A stretch of 10,433 nucleotides of DNA from Candidatus Dormiibacterota bacterium. GTDB lineage: Bacteria; Chloroflexota; Dormibacteria; Dormibacterales; Dormibacteraceae. Below are positions 1-7,208 of the stretch, piece by piece. A model generated the notes under the pieces. It was not told where the DNA came from and did not search any database. It saw nothing but the letters and a program-made list of their open reading frames with translations. A program made the position numbers and the translations under genes. The stretch is from contig PLYD01000232.1 in the NCBI GenBank assembly GCA_003151665.1, positions 36,153-46,585 of the forward strand, given 5' to 3'. The first letter of the stretch is position 1. Each line of letters opens with the position of its first letter.

Positions 1-1436
1 AGGCTGCTGGTCACCGCGAGCGGGATCCGCGCCTCCGTCTGGACGATGTCCCCCTGGAAGTCGACACGCGGTGCGCTCACGGCCTCGACGGGCGTCATTC
101 GATGGTCGATGAGGTTGACCAGCACCTGCAGGATTCCAGTAACGATCTTCGTCCCACCCGGAGCTCCGATGCAGATGCTCAACTGTCCGTTGTCGAAGAC
201 CATGGTGGGCGTCATCATCGTGACCCGCGTCTTGCCCGGGCGCACCGAGTTTGGCCTGCCCGGCCTTGGGTCGAAACAATTCATGTAGTCGTTATAACCA
301 AACCCAAGACCGGGGGTCACCACCCCGCTGGCCGAGCCGAGCGTATGCGTGAGCGAGACGGCATTCCCCTGATCGTCGATGACGCAAACGTGAGTCGTGT
401 CCGGGCGGTCGTGGGCCGAGGCTCCGGCCGCCACCGCCTCGCGGGCCTTCGCCGCGTATTGCTTGTCGGCGAGGGCGCCGGTGGGGATGTCGACGAAGCG
501 AGGATCGGCGACGTGAAGCTCGCGGTCCGCGATCGCCCAGGCCATCGCTTCCACCAGGAGGCGGGCAGCTTCGGAGCTCGGCCATCCATATGACCCCACG
601 TCATAGCCCTCCAGGAAGTTCAGCATCTGGAGCAGGGTGAGCCCACCGGCGGGCGGGCCAGCCGCGGAGATATTCAGGCCGCGATAGGTGCCGCGCAGCG
701 GCTCGGTCACGTTGACGTGATAAGCAGCGAGGTCGTCCCTGGTGATGAAGCCGCCGTTGGCTTCGAAATCGGACGCTATCGCCGCGGCGATCTCACCTTT
801 ATAGAAGGTGTCCGGGCCATCGGCTGCAAGACGCTCGAGGGTGCGGGCGAGGTCGGTCTGGACAAGGCGCTCGCCGATTGCGAACAGCTCACCGCCTTTG
901 GTGTAAATGGCCTTGGCCCCTGGTGTCGCCTGGATCCTCTGCACGTTGGGGACGACATCCGGACCGTAATCCGTCGTCCAGTAGCCGTGCATGTACCCGC
1001 TCACGAGGATGCCCTCGCGCGCGAGTGGAATCGCGGGGGCGATCGCCTGCTCCCACGAGATGGTGCCGAAACGGGTGAGCGCCTCGTAGAGGCCGGCCAC
1101 GGTTCCGGGGACGCCGACGGATTGGTAGCCAACGTCATTGACCCAGCCTTGGAGCACGTAGCCATAGCGGTCGGCCGCCTCCCGGATGAAGAGCTCCTCC
1201 CACTGGCCCTCACTCGCGCGGCCGCCGGCGGTCGCATAAAACTCGAGCAAGGCGTCACCGCCTTGCGGGCTGTGGACCAGCATTACGCCGCAACCGCCGA
1301 TGCCACACATTTGGGGATCCATCACGCCCTGGACGAAGGCGCAGGTCACAGCGGCGTCGACAGCATTGCCGCCCCGCCGCATCACCTCGAGGCCGATCTC
1401 GGCAGCCTGGGGTTGTGGAGCGACGATGATGGCCAC
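1..1436 (-). CDS. Gamma-glutamyltranspeptidase-family protein (Ntn-hydrolase), C-terminus off the left edge
   Basis: The minus strand is open without a stop from a GTG at 1436 to the window edge (478 codons). The order of motifs is that of gamma-glutamyltranspeptidases, which self-cleave and transfer or hydrolyse gamma-glutamyl groups: N-terminal GGNAVDAAV, a glycine-rich MCGIGGCGVML segment, then DTTHVCVIDDQGNAVSLTHTL, where the first Thr (residue 347) aligns with the autocatalytic nucleophile (E. coli Thr391). After that come a PTMVFDNG segment and GAPGG, the oxyanion-hole region. The GTG start is chosen because an in-frame TAG lies 18 codons upstream with no ATG between, and it places the N-terminus where family alignments begin. 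There is no signal peptide, so a cytoplasmic enzyme is likely. No Shine-Dalgarno is visible. The usual FRE motif, whose Arg binds the substrate carboxylate, reads EFYAT here, so the donor may not be glutathione. About 40-60 C-terminal residues are missing beyond the edge. The family call is firm; the substrate is not known. Confidence 0.93.
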   Translation of the reverse strand, partial: MAIIVAPQPQAAEIGLEVMRRGGNAVDAAVTCAFVQGVMDPQMCGIGGCGVMLVHSPQGGDALLEFYATAGGRASEGQWEELFIREAADRYGYVLQGWVNDVGYQSVGVPGTVAGLYEALTRFGTISWEQAIAPAIPLAREGILVSGYMHGYWTTDYGPDVVPNVQRIQATPGAKAIYTKGGELFAIGERLVQTDLARTLERLAADGPDTFYKGEIAAAIASDFEANGGFITRDDLAAYHVNVTEPLRGTYRGLNISAAGPPAGGLTLLQMLNFLEGYDVGSYGWPSSEAARLLVEAMAWAIADRELHVADPRFVDIPTGALADKQYAAKAREAVAAGASAHDRPDTTHVCVIDDQGNAVSLTHTLGSASGVVTPGLGFGYNDYMNCFDPRPGRPNSVRPGKTRVTMMTPTMVFDNGQLSICIGAPGGTKIVTGILQVLVNLIDHRMTPVEAVSAPRVDFQGDIVQTEARIPLAVTSS

Positions 1437-1471
1437 GAAGAAAGAATGAAGGAAAACCCGGAAGGTTTTCC
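1437..1471 (-). terminator. Hairpin with T-rich tail: candidate terminator or attenuator just upstream of the GGT-like gene
   Basis: Read on the minus strand, GGAAAACC, a 5-base loop TTCCG and GGTTTTCC make a perfect 8-bp stem (1451-1471). It is followed by the pyrimidine tract TTCATTCTTTCTTC (1437-1450), which ends at the GTG start of the GGT-like gene. An alternative 6-bp stem with a 4-base loop (CCGGAA/TTCCGG, 1458-1473) overlaps and would compete with it. It lies 65 bp after the stop of the small upstream gene and could end that transcript. The closeness to the next start codon, with no Shine-Dalgarno in between, also allows an attenuator. The stem is short and half A-T, so strength is uncertain. 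Confidence 0.4.
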
Positions 1472-1535
1472 GGCCAACCCTGCCGCGCTAGTAATTCAAG
1501 GGGACGCGGCGCCGTGAGCGCCCCAGCGACTCGCT

Positions 1536-1808
1536 TTAGTCCAGCTCCGCCGACACTTCAAGTGTTTCGATCGGGATCGTGATCAGGAACGGGGCGTACA
1601 GGATTTCGAACTGTTCCCTCGAAATCAGGTCGCGCACCGCCAGCGCCACCGCCGCGTTCCGGCTCGCCTCCAGCATCTCGACCTGGGTCCCTCCCAGCGT
1701 CATCGCATGCTTGATCGACTCCCACTCAGCTGGCGAAAGCCCGGTCAACCGGTCGATAAACCGAGCGACCAGCACGGTGATCGGAAAACGAGACTCCACT
1801 CCAGTCAC
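1536..1808 (-). CDS. Small hypothetical protein, 90 aa
   Basis: I do not recognise this protein. The frame has strong GC bias at third codon positions and reads as a soluble alpha/beta protein. It has a predicted helical stretch FPITVLVARFIDRL, a Ser-Pro-Ala-Glu-Trp turn, a helix rich in Ala/Val/Arg, and an acidic C-terminus ending SAELD. The frame is open further upstream to a TTG at 1964, but that extension overlaps the end of the regulator gene and is low-complexity Arg/Ser/Pro. I therefore chose the GTG at 1808, which has AAGG eight bases upstream. It lies 115 bp after the stop of the SARP-type regulator on the same strand and could be in its transcript. A weak 6-bp inverted repeat (GCTGCA/TGCAGC, 1892-1910) sits in that gap, without a U-run on this strand. 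No membrane segment, signal peptide or metal-binding motif is seen. Confidence 0.6.
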   Translation of the reverse strand: MTGVESRFPITVLVARFIDRLTGLSPAEWESIKHAMTLGGTQVEMLEASRNAAVALAVRDLISREQFEILYAPFLITIPIETLEVSAELD

Positions 1809-1923
1809 GCAGCCGACCTTGAGGAGCGCCTTCTGACAGGCATGCCATCCCCAAGGGGCGGGTGTTTCATCGCTGGAGCTTAGCCAGCCCCGCTGCAGCA
1901 AAGTTGCAGCCCTTTTCGAGCCT

Positions 1924-4900
1924 TTACGACGTGCTGCTGGGACGCTCCCTCTGGGACTGGGCAAACGCGCGAAGCGCCATGGCGTGCGAGCCGCTGCCCT
2001 GGATCACGTGCTCCAGCTGCCGCTCTGCGAGCGCCTCCCACCCCGCGTTACCTGTCAGCCGGGCGAGGCGCGCCGAGATGCGCCATGCCTCCGCCCCCAA
2101 CACCTCGCCCGCCCGCTTGAGCACCTCCCCAACCGCCGTGGTATCGATGCCCGCCCCAGAGGTGGCCAGCACCTCCGCCTCGAGCAACCGGGCGGCCACC
2201 GCACGAACCGCATCCCCAGACCGGTTGGAGTCGGCAATGAGGTCCCTGGCCTCCGCCAGCGCGCGTTCGATCTGCCCCCGCGCCAGCTCGAGCCGACCCT
2301 GCAGCAGCCGGCTGCGGCCCCGTTGCTGCCACCTGAACGGATAAGGAGCGACGCGAGCGCGCACCGCCTCGCCTGAGTATCGCATCGCGGACCGCCTCCC
2401 TCCGGCGGCGAGCCGGCTTTCGCCCAGCCCGATCAAGGTGGCCTCGAGCTGCGGGCTAAGGTGGGCTGCCCGCGCCTCCTCCAGCTCACCAAGGTTGATG
2501 GCATCTGCCGCCTCCAGCTCGCCCAGGCTGACCAGGATCGCGGCCCGGAGATTGGCTCCGTCAGGTCCGACTTGAGCCACCTCCGCCGGCCCGCCGTCGG
2601 CAGCCAGCCGATCGAGCGCCGCCAGTGCCAGCGCCACCTCGCCCAGCATCATGTGCGCGCGTGCCAGCGCCAGCTCGCGATGCCTGGTGATGAGCGGCTG
2701 ATCAATGTCACCCGATGCCGCCGGCGCGAGTCTCAGCAGGTCCAGAGCATCGCGGGCGCGCCCTTGGTCGCACCGCAAGGAGGCGAGCCAGATGGCCGCC
2801 AGCGTCGTCAGGCCGCTCTCATCGGCTAACTTTCTCGCCTCAGCGTATCGCCGCTCCGACTCCTCCAGCTGCCCGTCCGCGTGCAGCAGGCGCCCGGCGA
2901 TGACCAGACAACGTGCCTTGGTGCCCGGATTGTCCGCGAGGGCGGCTCCCTCCTCCGCCAGCGTCAGGGCGTAACCGAACTCGCCGAGGTAGTACGCACA
3001 CCACGCCGCCGTCTCCATGCCCGCGGCGCCAGCGCCTCGCACAATCGCCGCACGCGCGTCCTCCGCGGCGCGCGCGAACTGCCCCATCGTGATTCGCACC
3101 TCGGACCGCAGCAGCCGGCTGTCGGCATTGTCGTCGAGCTCAATTGCGTCCGTCAGAAGGCGCTCTGCCTCCGCATAGTCGCGCCGGTGGAAGCAGGTGC
3201 GAGCAGCGACCATAAGCGTCGATACCGCCTGGGTGACATCGCCTCCAAGTCGCGCGTGGTGCGCGACCCGGATCGCATCGGGCGCCTGCCGAGCTTCCAT
3301 GAGTCGCGCCACCGTCCTGTGCACGTGGGCACGCCACGGCCCCGTCAACCCCGCGGCCAGCGCTTCGCGCACCAGCTCGTGATGGAACGTGAACGCGCCG
3401 GCGCCCTCATCGAGGAACAGGGCTTTGACCCCTGCTTCGAGGTGAGCGAACAGGTCCACCGGATGAAGATTCAAGACCTCCATAAGGAGATCCGGGTCGA
3501 TGACGGGTCCTATGGCGGCGGCGGTGCGGAGCGTTCGGGCGGCGGGACCAAGCTGATCGCATCGGCTGTCGACTGCCTGTCTGATCGTGGCGGGTAGGCC
3601 GGCGTGCTGATCGGTGACCGCAAGCTGGCGAAGGAACAACGGGTTGCCACCAGTGAGTGCGTGGAGCTCTTCCGCGCGATGGGTGCCGACGATCATGCTG
3701 GCGGCCGCCAAGTCCAGCGGACCGAGCGTTATCCGATCGTCGACCCGGCTGGGCATCTTGGTGTTCAGCAGCTGCGTGACTACTATCAGCAGCGGCACGC
3801 CGGAGGGACGCGCCCTGGCGAAGTCGACCCACGCTCGGGTGAGCTCCCCTGCCAGATGAACGTCGTCGAGCACGATGGCCGTGGGCCCGGCTGATGCGAC
3901 GTGGGCGAAGGTTCCGAGCATGATCTCGAACATTCGGCGTCGCACGCTCGCGTGGAGGGCGGGCGCGATGACGGCCGGCGCCGGCTCTGACCGCGGCACC
4001 TCAAGCAACGTACGGAATGCCGGCTGCGGGCCGAACACAGCCTGCGCCCGGCGCCGATCGCTCTCGACGAACTGGTCCAGCGCAGCCATCAAAGGATGGA
4101 GTGGCACCATGCGGTCGAGGCCGGCGCAGCTGGCGAGCAACACGGTGGTGCCCTCGTTTCTTGCCCGGTTTGCCCAATGGGTGACAAGACGGGTCTTACC
4201 GATACCGCTGTCTCCCTCGACCACGACGAGCCTGATGCCCCCAGCCGTGACTTGAGAGAGCGCCGCATCGAGCACCACGAGCTCAGCATCCCGGCCGGCG
4301 AGCCCATTGCCCGCAGCTTCTTGCGCAGGCGGCAGCCAGGCGCCGGTGTCGCGACCATGGTTGGTCGCGACAGCGATCACCAGGCCTGGTATCGGTTTGC
4401 CTTGAAGGATCGCCTTGTGGACGGCGTCGGTGGCTGGCGACGGATCGACGCCAAGGTCTTCGCGCAAACGCTTGCGAGCGCGGGCGAAGGTCGCGAGCGC
4501 CGTTCCCGGCTGCCCGCCACGCGCGAGCGCTGCCATGAACACCTGAAGCGCGCCCTCGTCGTAGGGATCCGCGGCCACCACCGCCTCGCTCATCTCCCGA
4601 GCTGCAGAAAAGTCACCGATCGCGAGCGCGGCGCGCGCGGCCGTCCGGCGCACGTCGACGCCGAGCTTCGTCACCGCCGCACGCTCCTCGTCTGCCCACG
4701 GCGAATCCGGCTCATCGGCTAGCAGCTCTCCACGCATGAGGGCGAGGGCGGCCTCAGCGGCCAGACGCGCGCTGGCATAGTTCTGCTGCGCCAGCCTTCG
4801 CGCCGCGGCAGTGGCCAGATGGTTGGCGACGTCGAGGTCGATCCAATCCGCCAGAAGCTGATAGCCGGCGTCCGAGCGCGGCAGCCTTTCGGCACCCACG

Positions 4901-5124
4901 ACCGAACGCAGGCGGCTGATCAGAACCGAGATCTGCTGAGAAGGCCTTGCCGGGGGACGGCCAGGCCAGAGGCAGTCGATAAGGCGTGGGACAGGCACCG
5001 GCTGGCCGCGCGCCACCGCAAGTACCTTGATCAGGGTGCGAGCCTTGCGGCTTCCCAACGCGTGTTTGTCAACGCCGTGGATGTCCAAGGCGCCGAGGAC
5101 GCTGACCTTCAGCTCGCCAACCAT
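1924..5124 (-). CDS. SARP/AfsR-type transcriptional regulator with BTAD, AAA-type ATPase and TPR domains
   Basis: This 1066-residue cytoplasmic DNA-binding regulator has the following parts in order. A winged helix of the OmpR/SARP type (about 4-93) includes LGSRKARTLIKVLAVARG and SVLISRLRSVVG. A bacterial transcriptional activation domain (BTAD, about 97-243) ends LREDLGVDPSPATD, typical of the family. An NTPase module has Walker A GDSGIGKT (304-311), Walker B IVLDDVH (417-423) and a TGGNPLFLRQL segment (491-501) typical of STAND/AAA ATPases. About 450 residues of TPR-like helical repeats follow. It lacks the C-terminal LuxR helix-turn-helix of LAL proteins; DNA binding is N-terminal. The family usually activates secondary-metabolite or stress genes in response to nucleotide and ligand or partner binding. 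I chose the ATG at 5124, preceded by AGGCGG. A GTG at 5145 would add seven residues. It is transcribed divergently from the GT51 gene. No biosynthetic cluster is visible beside it, so its targets are unknown. Confidence 0.95.
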   Translation of the reverse strand: MVGELKVSVLGALDIHGVDKHALGSRKARTLIKVLAVARGQPVPVPRLIDCLWPGRPPARPSQQISVLISRLRSVVGAERLPRSDAGYQLLADWIDLDVANHLATAAARRLAQQNYASARLAAEAALALMRGELLADEPDSPWADEERAAVTKLGVDVRRTAARAALAIGDFSAAREMSEAVVAADPYDEGALQVFMAALARGGQPGTALATFARARKRLREDLGVDPSPATDAVHKAILQGKPIPGLVIAVATNHGRDTGAWLPPAQEAAGNGLAGRDAELVVLDAALSQVTAGGIRLVVVEGDSGIGKTRLVTHWANRARNEGTTVLLASCAGLDRMVPLHPLMAALDQFVESDRRRAQAVFGPQPAFRTLLEVPRSEPAPAVIAPALHASVRRRMFEIMLGTFAHVASAGPTAIVLDDVHLAGELTRAWVDFARARPSGVPLLIVVTQLLNTKMPSRVDDRITLGPLDLAAASMIVGTHRAEELHALTGGNPLFLRQLAVTDQHAGLPATIRQAVDSRCDQLGPAARTLRTAAAIGPVIDPDLLMEVLNLHPVDLFAHLEAGVKALFLDEGAGAFTFHHELVREALAAGLTGPWRAHVHRTVARLMEARQAPDAIRVAHHARLGGDVTQAVSTLMVAARTCFHRRDYAEAERLLTDAIELDDNADSRLLRSEVRITMGQFARAAEDARAAIVRGAGAAGMETAAWCAYYLGEFGYALTLAEEGAALADNPGTKARCLVIAGRLLHADGQLEESERRYAEARKLADESGLTTLAAIWLASLRCDQGRARDALDLLRLAPAASGDIDQPLITRHRELALARAHMMLGEVALALAALDRLAADGGPAEVAQVGPDGANLRAAILVSLGELEAADAINLGELEEARAAHLSPQLEATLIGLGESRLAAGGRRSAMRYSGEAVRARVAPYPFRWQQRGRSRLLQGRLELARGQIERALAEARDLIADSNRSGDAVRAVAARLLEAEVLATSGAGIDTTAVGEVLKRAGEVLGAEAWRISARLARLTGNAGWEALAERQLEHVIQGSGSHAMALRAFAQSQRERPSSTS

Positions 5125-5153
5125 TTGCCCGCCTGACCGAGTCACTATTTTTC

Positions 5154-5182
5154 CGTTTAAACCCGCCGCGTTTCGATCTCAA
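5154..5182 (-). promoter_or_regulatory. Candidate promoter of the SARP-type regulator
   Basis: On the minus strand TTGAGA (5182-5177) and TAAACG (5159-5154) are separated by 17 bp. They sit 29 bp before the chosen ATG at 5124, in the local A/T-rich part of an otherwise GC-rich region. The -35 is a fair match to the housekeeping consensus and the -10 is a weak one, so this is a suggestion only. Confidence 0.3.
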
Positions 5183-5196
5183 AGGGAGTCTAAACC
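5155..5196 (+). repeat. Pair of direct repeats in the divergent intergenic region, possible operator
   Basis: GTTTAAACC (5155-5163) and GTCTAAACC (5188-5196) differ at one base and are spaced 33 bp start to start, three helical turns. The first contains the 8-bp palindrome GTTTAAAC and overlaps the suggested -10 of the regulator gene. SARP proteins are known to bind short direct repeats at spacings that are multiples of about 11 bp, so autoregulation is conceivable. With only two copies this could be chance. Confidence 0.3.
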
Positions 5197-5299
5197 GGTT
5201 GCTATACGGGCGCGCGTCCAACATTGGCGTGTACGGCTCATGGTGGCCCCGTAACGAGTTCGCAGGGCCCGCCGTTTGGTTGCAAGTGGGGGGCACGAG

Positions 5300-6034
5300 A
5301 TGAGCTGGCTGCCAGTGCCGGCGCGCCGGTTGGCCGGAACCGTGGTCGTAATCGCGGCGCTGGCGGCGCCGAGCATCCTCACCCTATGGGTCTCGACTCC
5401 GTCAGCGAACGACATCCAGCAGCGCGTGGGCGCTGCGACTCAGGCCCATGGCGTCGTGCTGCTGGGCGAGGGCGACGTCCCTCCGCTGCTCGCGCAGGCG
5501 GTGGTCGCGACGGAGGACGAGCGGTTCTACGCGCACCACGGGATCGACACGATCGGACTCGGACGTGCATTCCTGTATGACGCGACCCATTCGTGCCTCT
5601 GCCAGGGCGCCTCGACCATCACCGAGCAGCTGGTCAAGGACGTGTACCTCGGCGGTTCGGACACCGGCTACAACAAGATCGCCGACATCGTCATGGCGTA
5701 CAAGGTCGAGCTGGTCATCGGCAAGCAGCAGATCTTGGCCGACTACCTGAGCGAGATCACCACCGGGCTCAATCGATATGGCGTCAGCGAAGCAGCCTGT
5801 GACTACTTCCACAAGCCCCTCGGCAACCTGACGATCGGCCAGTACGCGCTGCTGGCGGGCGTGACGCAGGCTCCGTCGCGTTACGACCCGACCGTCGATC
5901 CCAACCTGGCCGCGGCACGTCGCAGCAGCGTCCTGGCCGCGATGCTCGCCGACAAGATCATCACCCCGGACCAGGCCGCAGCCGCAAACGCGGAACCGGT
6001 GCTAACCCCAGGTCCAGCGCCAACGAGCTGCTAG
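5300..6034 (+). CDS. Membrane-anchored GT51 peptidoglycan glycosyltransferase (monofunctional)
   Basis: This 244-residue protein polymerises lipid II into glycan strands on the outer face of the membrane. An N-terminal hydrophobic anchor (about 10-31) follows a short basic segment. The GT51 motifs come in order. Motif 1 is ATEDERFYAHHGID, with the catalytic Glu72. Motif 2 is GASTITEQLVKDVYLG (103-118), where the usual QQ is EQ. Motif 3 is KIADIVMAYKVE (126-137), with Asp in place of the usual Glu of KxxE. Then come YGVSEAACDYFHKP and LLAGVTQAPSRYDP. The protein ends shortly after, in a Pro-rich tail PGPAPTSC. There is no penicillin-binding transpeptidase domain, although the sequence looks more like the GT half of class A PBPs than proteobacterial MtgA. 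The ATG at 5300 is preceded by GTGGGGGG at good spacing; an in-frame TTG at 5276 is less likely. It is convergent with the propeller gene and divergent from the regulator. Confidence 0.92.
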   Translation: MSWLPVPARRLAGTVVVIAALAAPSILTLWVSTPSANDIQQRVGAATQAHGVVLLGEGDVPPLLAQAVVATEDERFYAHHGIDTIGLGRAFLYDATHSCLCQGASTITEQLVKDVYLGGSDTGYNKIADIVMAYKVELVIGKQQILADYLSEITTGLNRYGVSEAACDYFHKPLGNLTIGQYALLAGVTQAPSRYDPTVDPNLAAARRSSVLAAMLADKIITPDQAAAANAEPVLTPGPAPTSC

Positions 6035-6041
6035 CCGGCGC

Positions 6042-7208
6042 CTACGGTAGCCAGACGATCGGCGACGTTGCGTCGAGCCCCAAGTTGGTGGTCATCTGGA
6101 CGGGCTTGATCACCACCGGCGGGCTCGATGGTGTCGGGCTCGGACTCGGCGACGGGCCTGGGGTCACACCCGGCGTCGGAGTCGGCGCCACCGGCGATGG
6201 GCTGGGGGTCGGCGGGGTGTAAGCAGCTTTCGGGAGCCACCAGAGCTGGAAACCCGCCCCCTGCACCGCGGGCGCCAGGTAGGCGATGCCGGTCCCGTCC
6301 GGGGCCCACGTGGGCTGCGCCACCAGCTGGCTGCTCAGGATCGTCCGGCGTGGCCCCAACGTTTTCCCGTTCCATGACGCAAGGTTCAGGTATGACACCT
6401 GCTTCCGGTAGGTGCAGATCATGGCCATCGTCCGGCCGTCGGGCGAGAGCGCGGGCTGCGCACACCCTTCGCCGGCGTTGGTCAGCGGTCGACCATGAGC
6501 GCCAGTCGGCGGGTAACAAACCTGGCCGCCGTAAGCCTGCTCCGGAGCGCTCGTGAACCAGAGCTGGCTTTCCAGGCCCGAGCAATCAGGCCCATACGAG
6601 TACTTGGTATAGATGAGCCCGCTTCGGAGCGACAGGGGCTGAATGTCCCCACCCGTGTAATCGATGGAGATGCTCCACAGACGTCCCTGGCTGATGTTGC
6701 CGCCGACCGGCATCGACCAGATCGACATCGGGACGTCGAATCCGAACTTCGGCTTGTCGTAACTCATGAAGATGCTCTTCTGGTTGTAGCTCAGCCGCGG
6801 ATAGAAGGACCAGTGCCGCGCAGACGGGTCGTAGTTACGGGCTGCAGCGGTGTTATGGGTGAGCTGCTTGATGACTTTGCCAAAGCGGTCAAGTATGTAG
6901 ACGTCTGAGTAAAGCAGCGTGCGCTTGACCGCGAGCAGCCTGTCGCCGGGGTACGGCGCCAGCTGGGTCCAGCCCACACCCAACGCCGTCAGCTGATGGA
7001 ACCTTCCCGCGCTGAGGCTGTAGATCGCGCCGGCTTGGGTCACGAACAGGGTCCCTGGCAGGTTCGTCGGGCTGGGCGGGCCCGACGGCGGCAGCAGAGC
7101 CGGCGCTGCGACCTTGGACTGGCGGGATCCGAGGTACATATATGTACCGACGCTCGAGAACACCATCAGAACTGCGACGCCGGCCGCCACCAGGGCCCTC
7201 GAGATCAT
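6042..7208 (-). CDS. Membrane-anchored TolB/PD40-like beta-propeller protein with Pro/Ser/Thr-rich linker
   Basis: This 388-residue exported protein starts with a transmembrane anchor (about 5-26) and a short Pro-rich stalk (37-51). Propeller-like strand repeats follow. At least two carry the PD40/TolB blade signature: QPALSPDGRTMAMI (251-264) and QPTWAPDGTGIAYL (298-311). A low-complexity P/S/T linker (about 330-366, DNA 6111-6221) comes next, then a last strand-like segment ending TSPIVWLP. Four Cys (209, 231, 249, 265) could form disulfides outside the cell. The ATG at 7208 overlaps the stop of the LCP gene as ATGA, which indicates translational coupling and fixes the start; an upstream in-frame GTG at 7280 would lie inside the LCP gene. 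No enzymatic motif is seen. Such propellers usually bind partners or ligands; an envelope role alongside the LCP protein is inferred from the operon. Confidence 0.8.
   Translation of the reverse strand: MISRALVAAGVAVLMVFSSVGTYMYLGSRQSKVAAPALLPPSGPPSPTNLPGTLFVTQAGAIYSLSAGRFHQLTALGVGWTQLAPYPGDRLLAVKRTLLYSDVYILDRFGKVIKQLTHNTAAARNYDPSARHWSFYPRLSYNQKSIFMSYDKPKFGFDVPMSIWSMPVGGNISQGRLWSISIDYTGGDIQPLSLRSGLIYTKYSYGPDCSGLESQLWFTSAPEQAYGGQVCYPPTGAHGRPLTNAGEGCAQPALSPDGRTMAMICTYRKQVSYLNLASWNGKTLGPRRTILSSQLVAQPTWAPDGTGIAYLAPAVQGAGFQLWWLPKAAYTPPTPSPSPVAPTPTPGVTPGPSPSPSPTPSSPPVVIKPVQMTTNLGLDATSPIVWLP
7133..7148. repeat. Perfect 16-bp palindrome, A/T-rich core, inside the 5' part of the propeller gene
   Basis: GGTACATATATGTACC is identical on both strands. 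It lies about 60-75 bp inside the propeller gene, where it encodes part of the membrane-anchor exit (GTYMYL). The A/T-rich core stands out in this GC-rich DNA. It could be an operator-like site for a dimeric protein or a chance result of the Tyr/Met codons. Confidence 0.5.

Noticed and set aside
717..1517. Long plus-strand open frame (266 codons)
   Set aside because: It is antisense to the GGT-like gene, whose family motifs fix the coding strand; such shadows are common in GC-rich DNA.
1536..1964. Longer form of the small protein starting at the TTG at 1964
   Set aside because: The extra N-terminus overlaps the end of the regulator gene and is low-complexity; the GTG at 1808 has a better ribosome binding site.
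2881..3597. Plus-strand frame of 238 codons and other plus frames across 1984-4722
   Set aside because: They are antisense to the SARP-type regulator, have Arg-rich low-complexity translations and match nothing recognisable.
6035..6041. Bidirectional terminator between the convergent GT51 and propeller genes
   Set aside because: Only 7 bp separate the stop codons and no stem with a U-run is seen on either strand.
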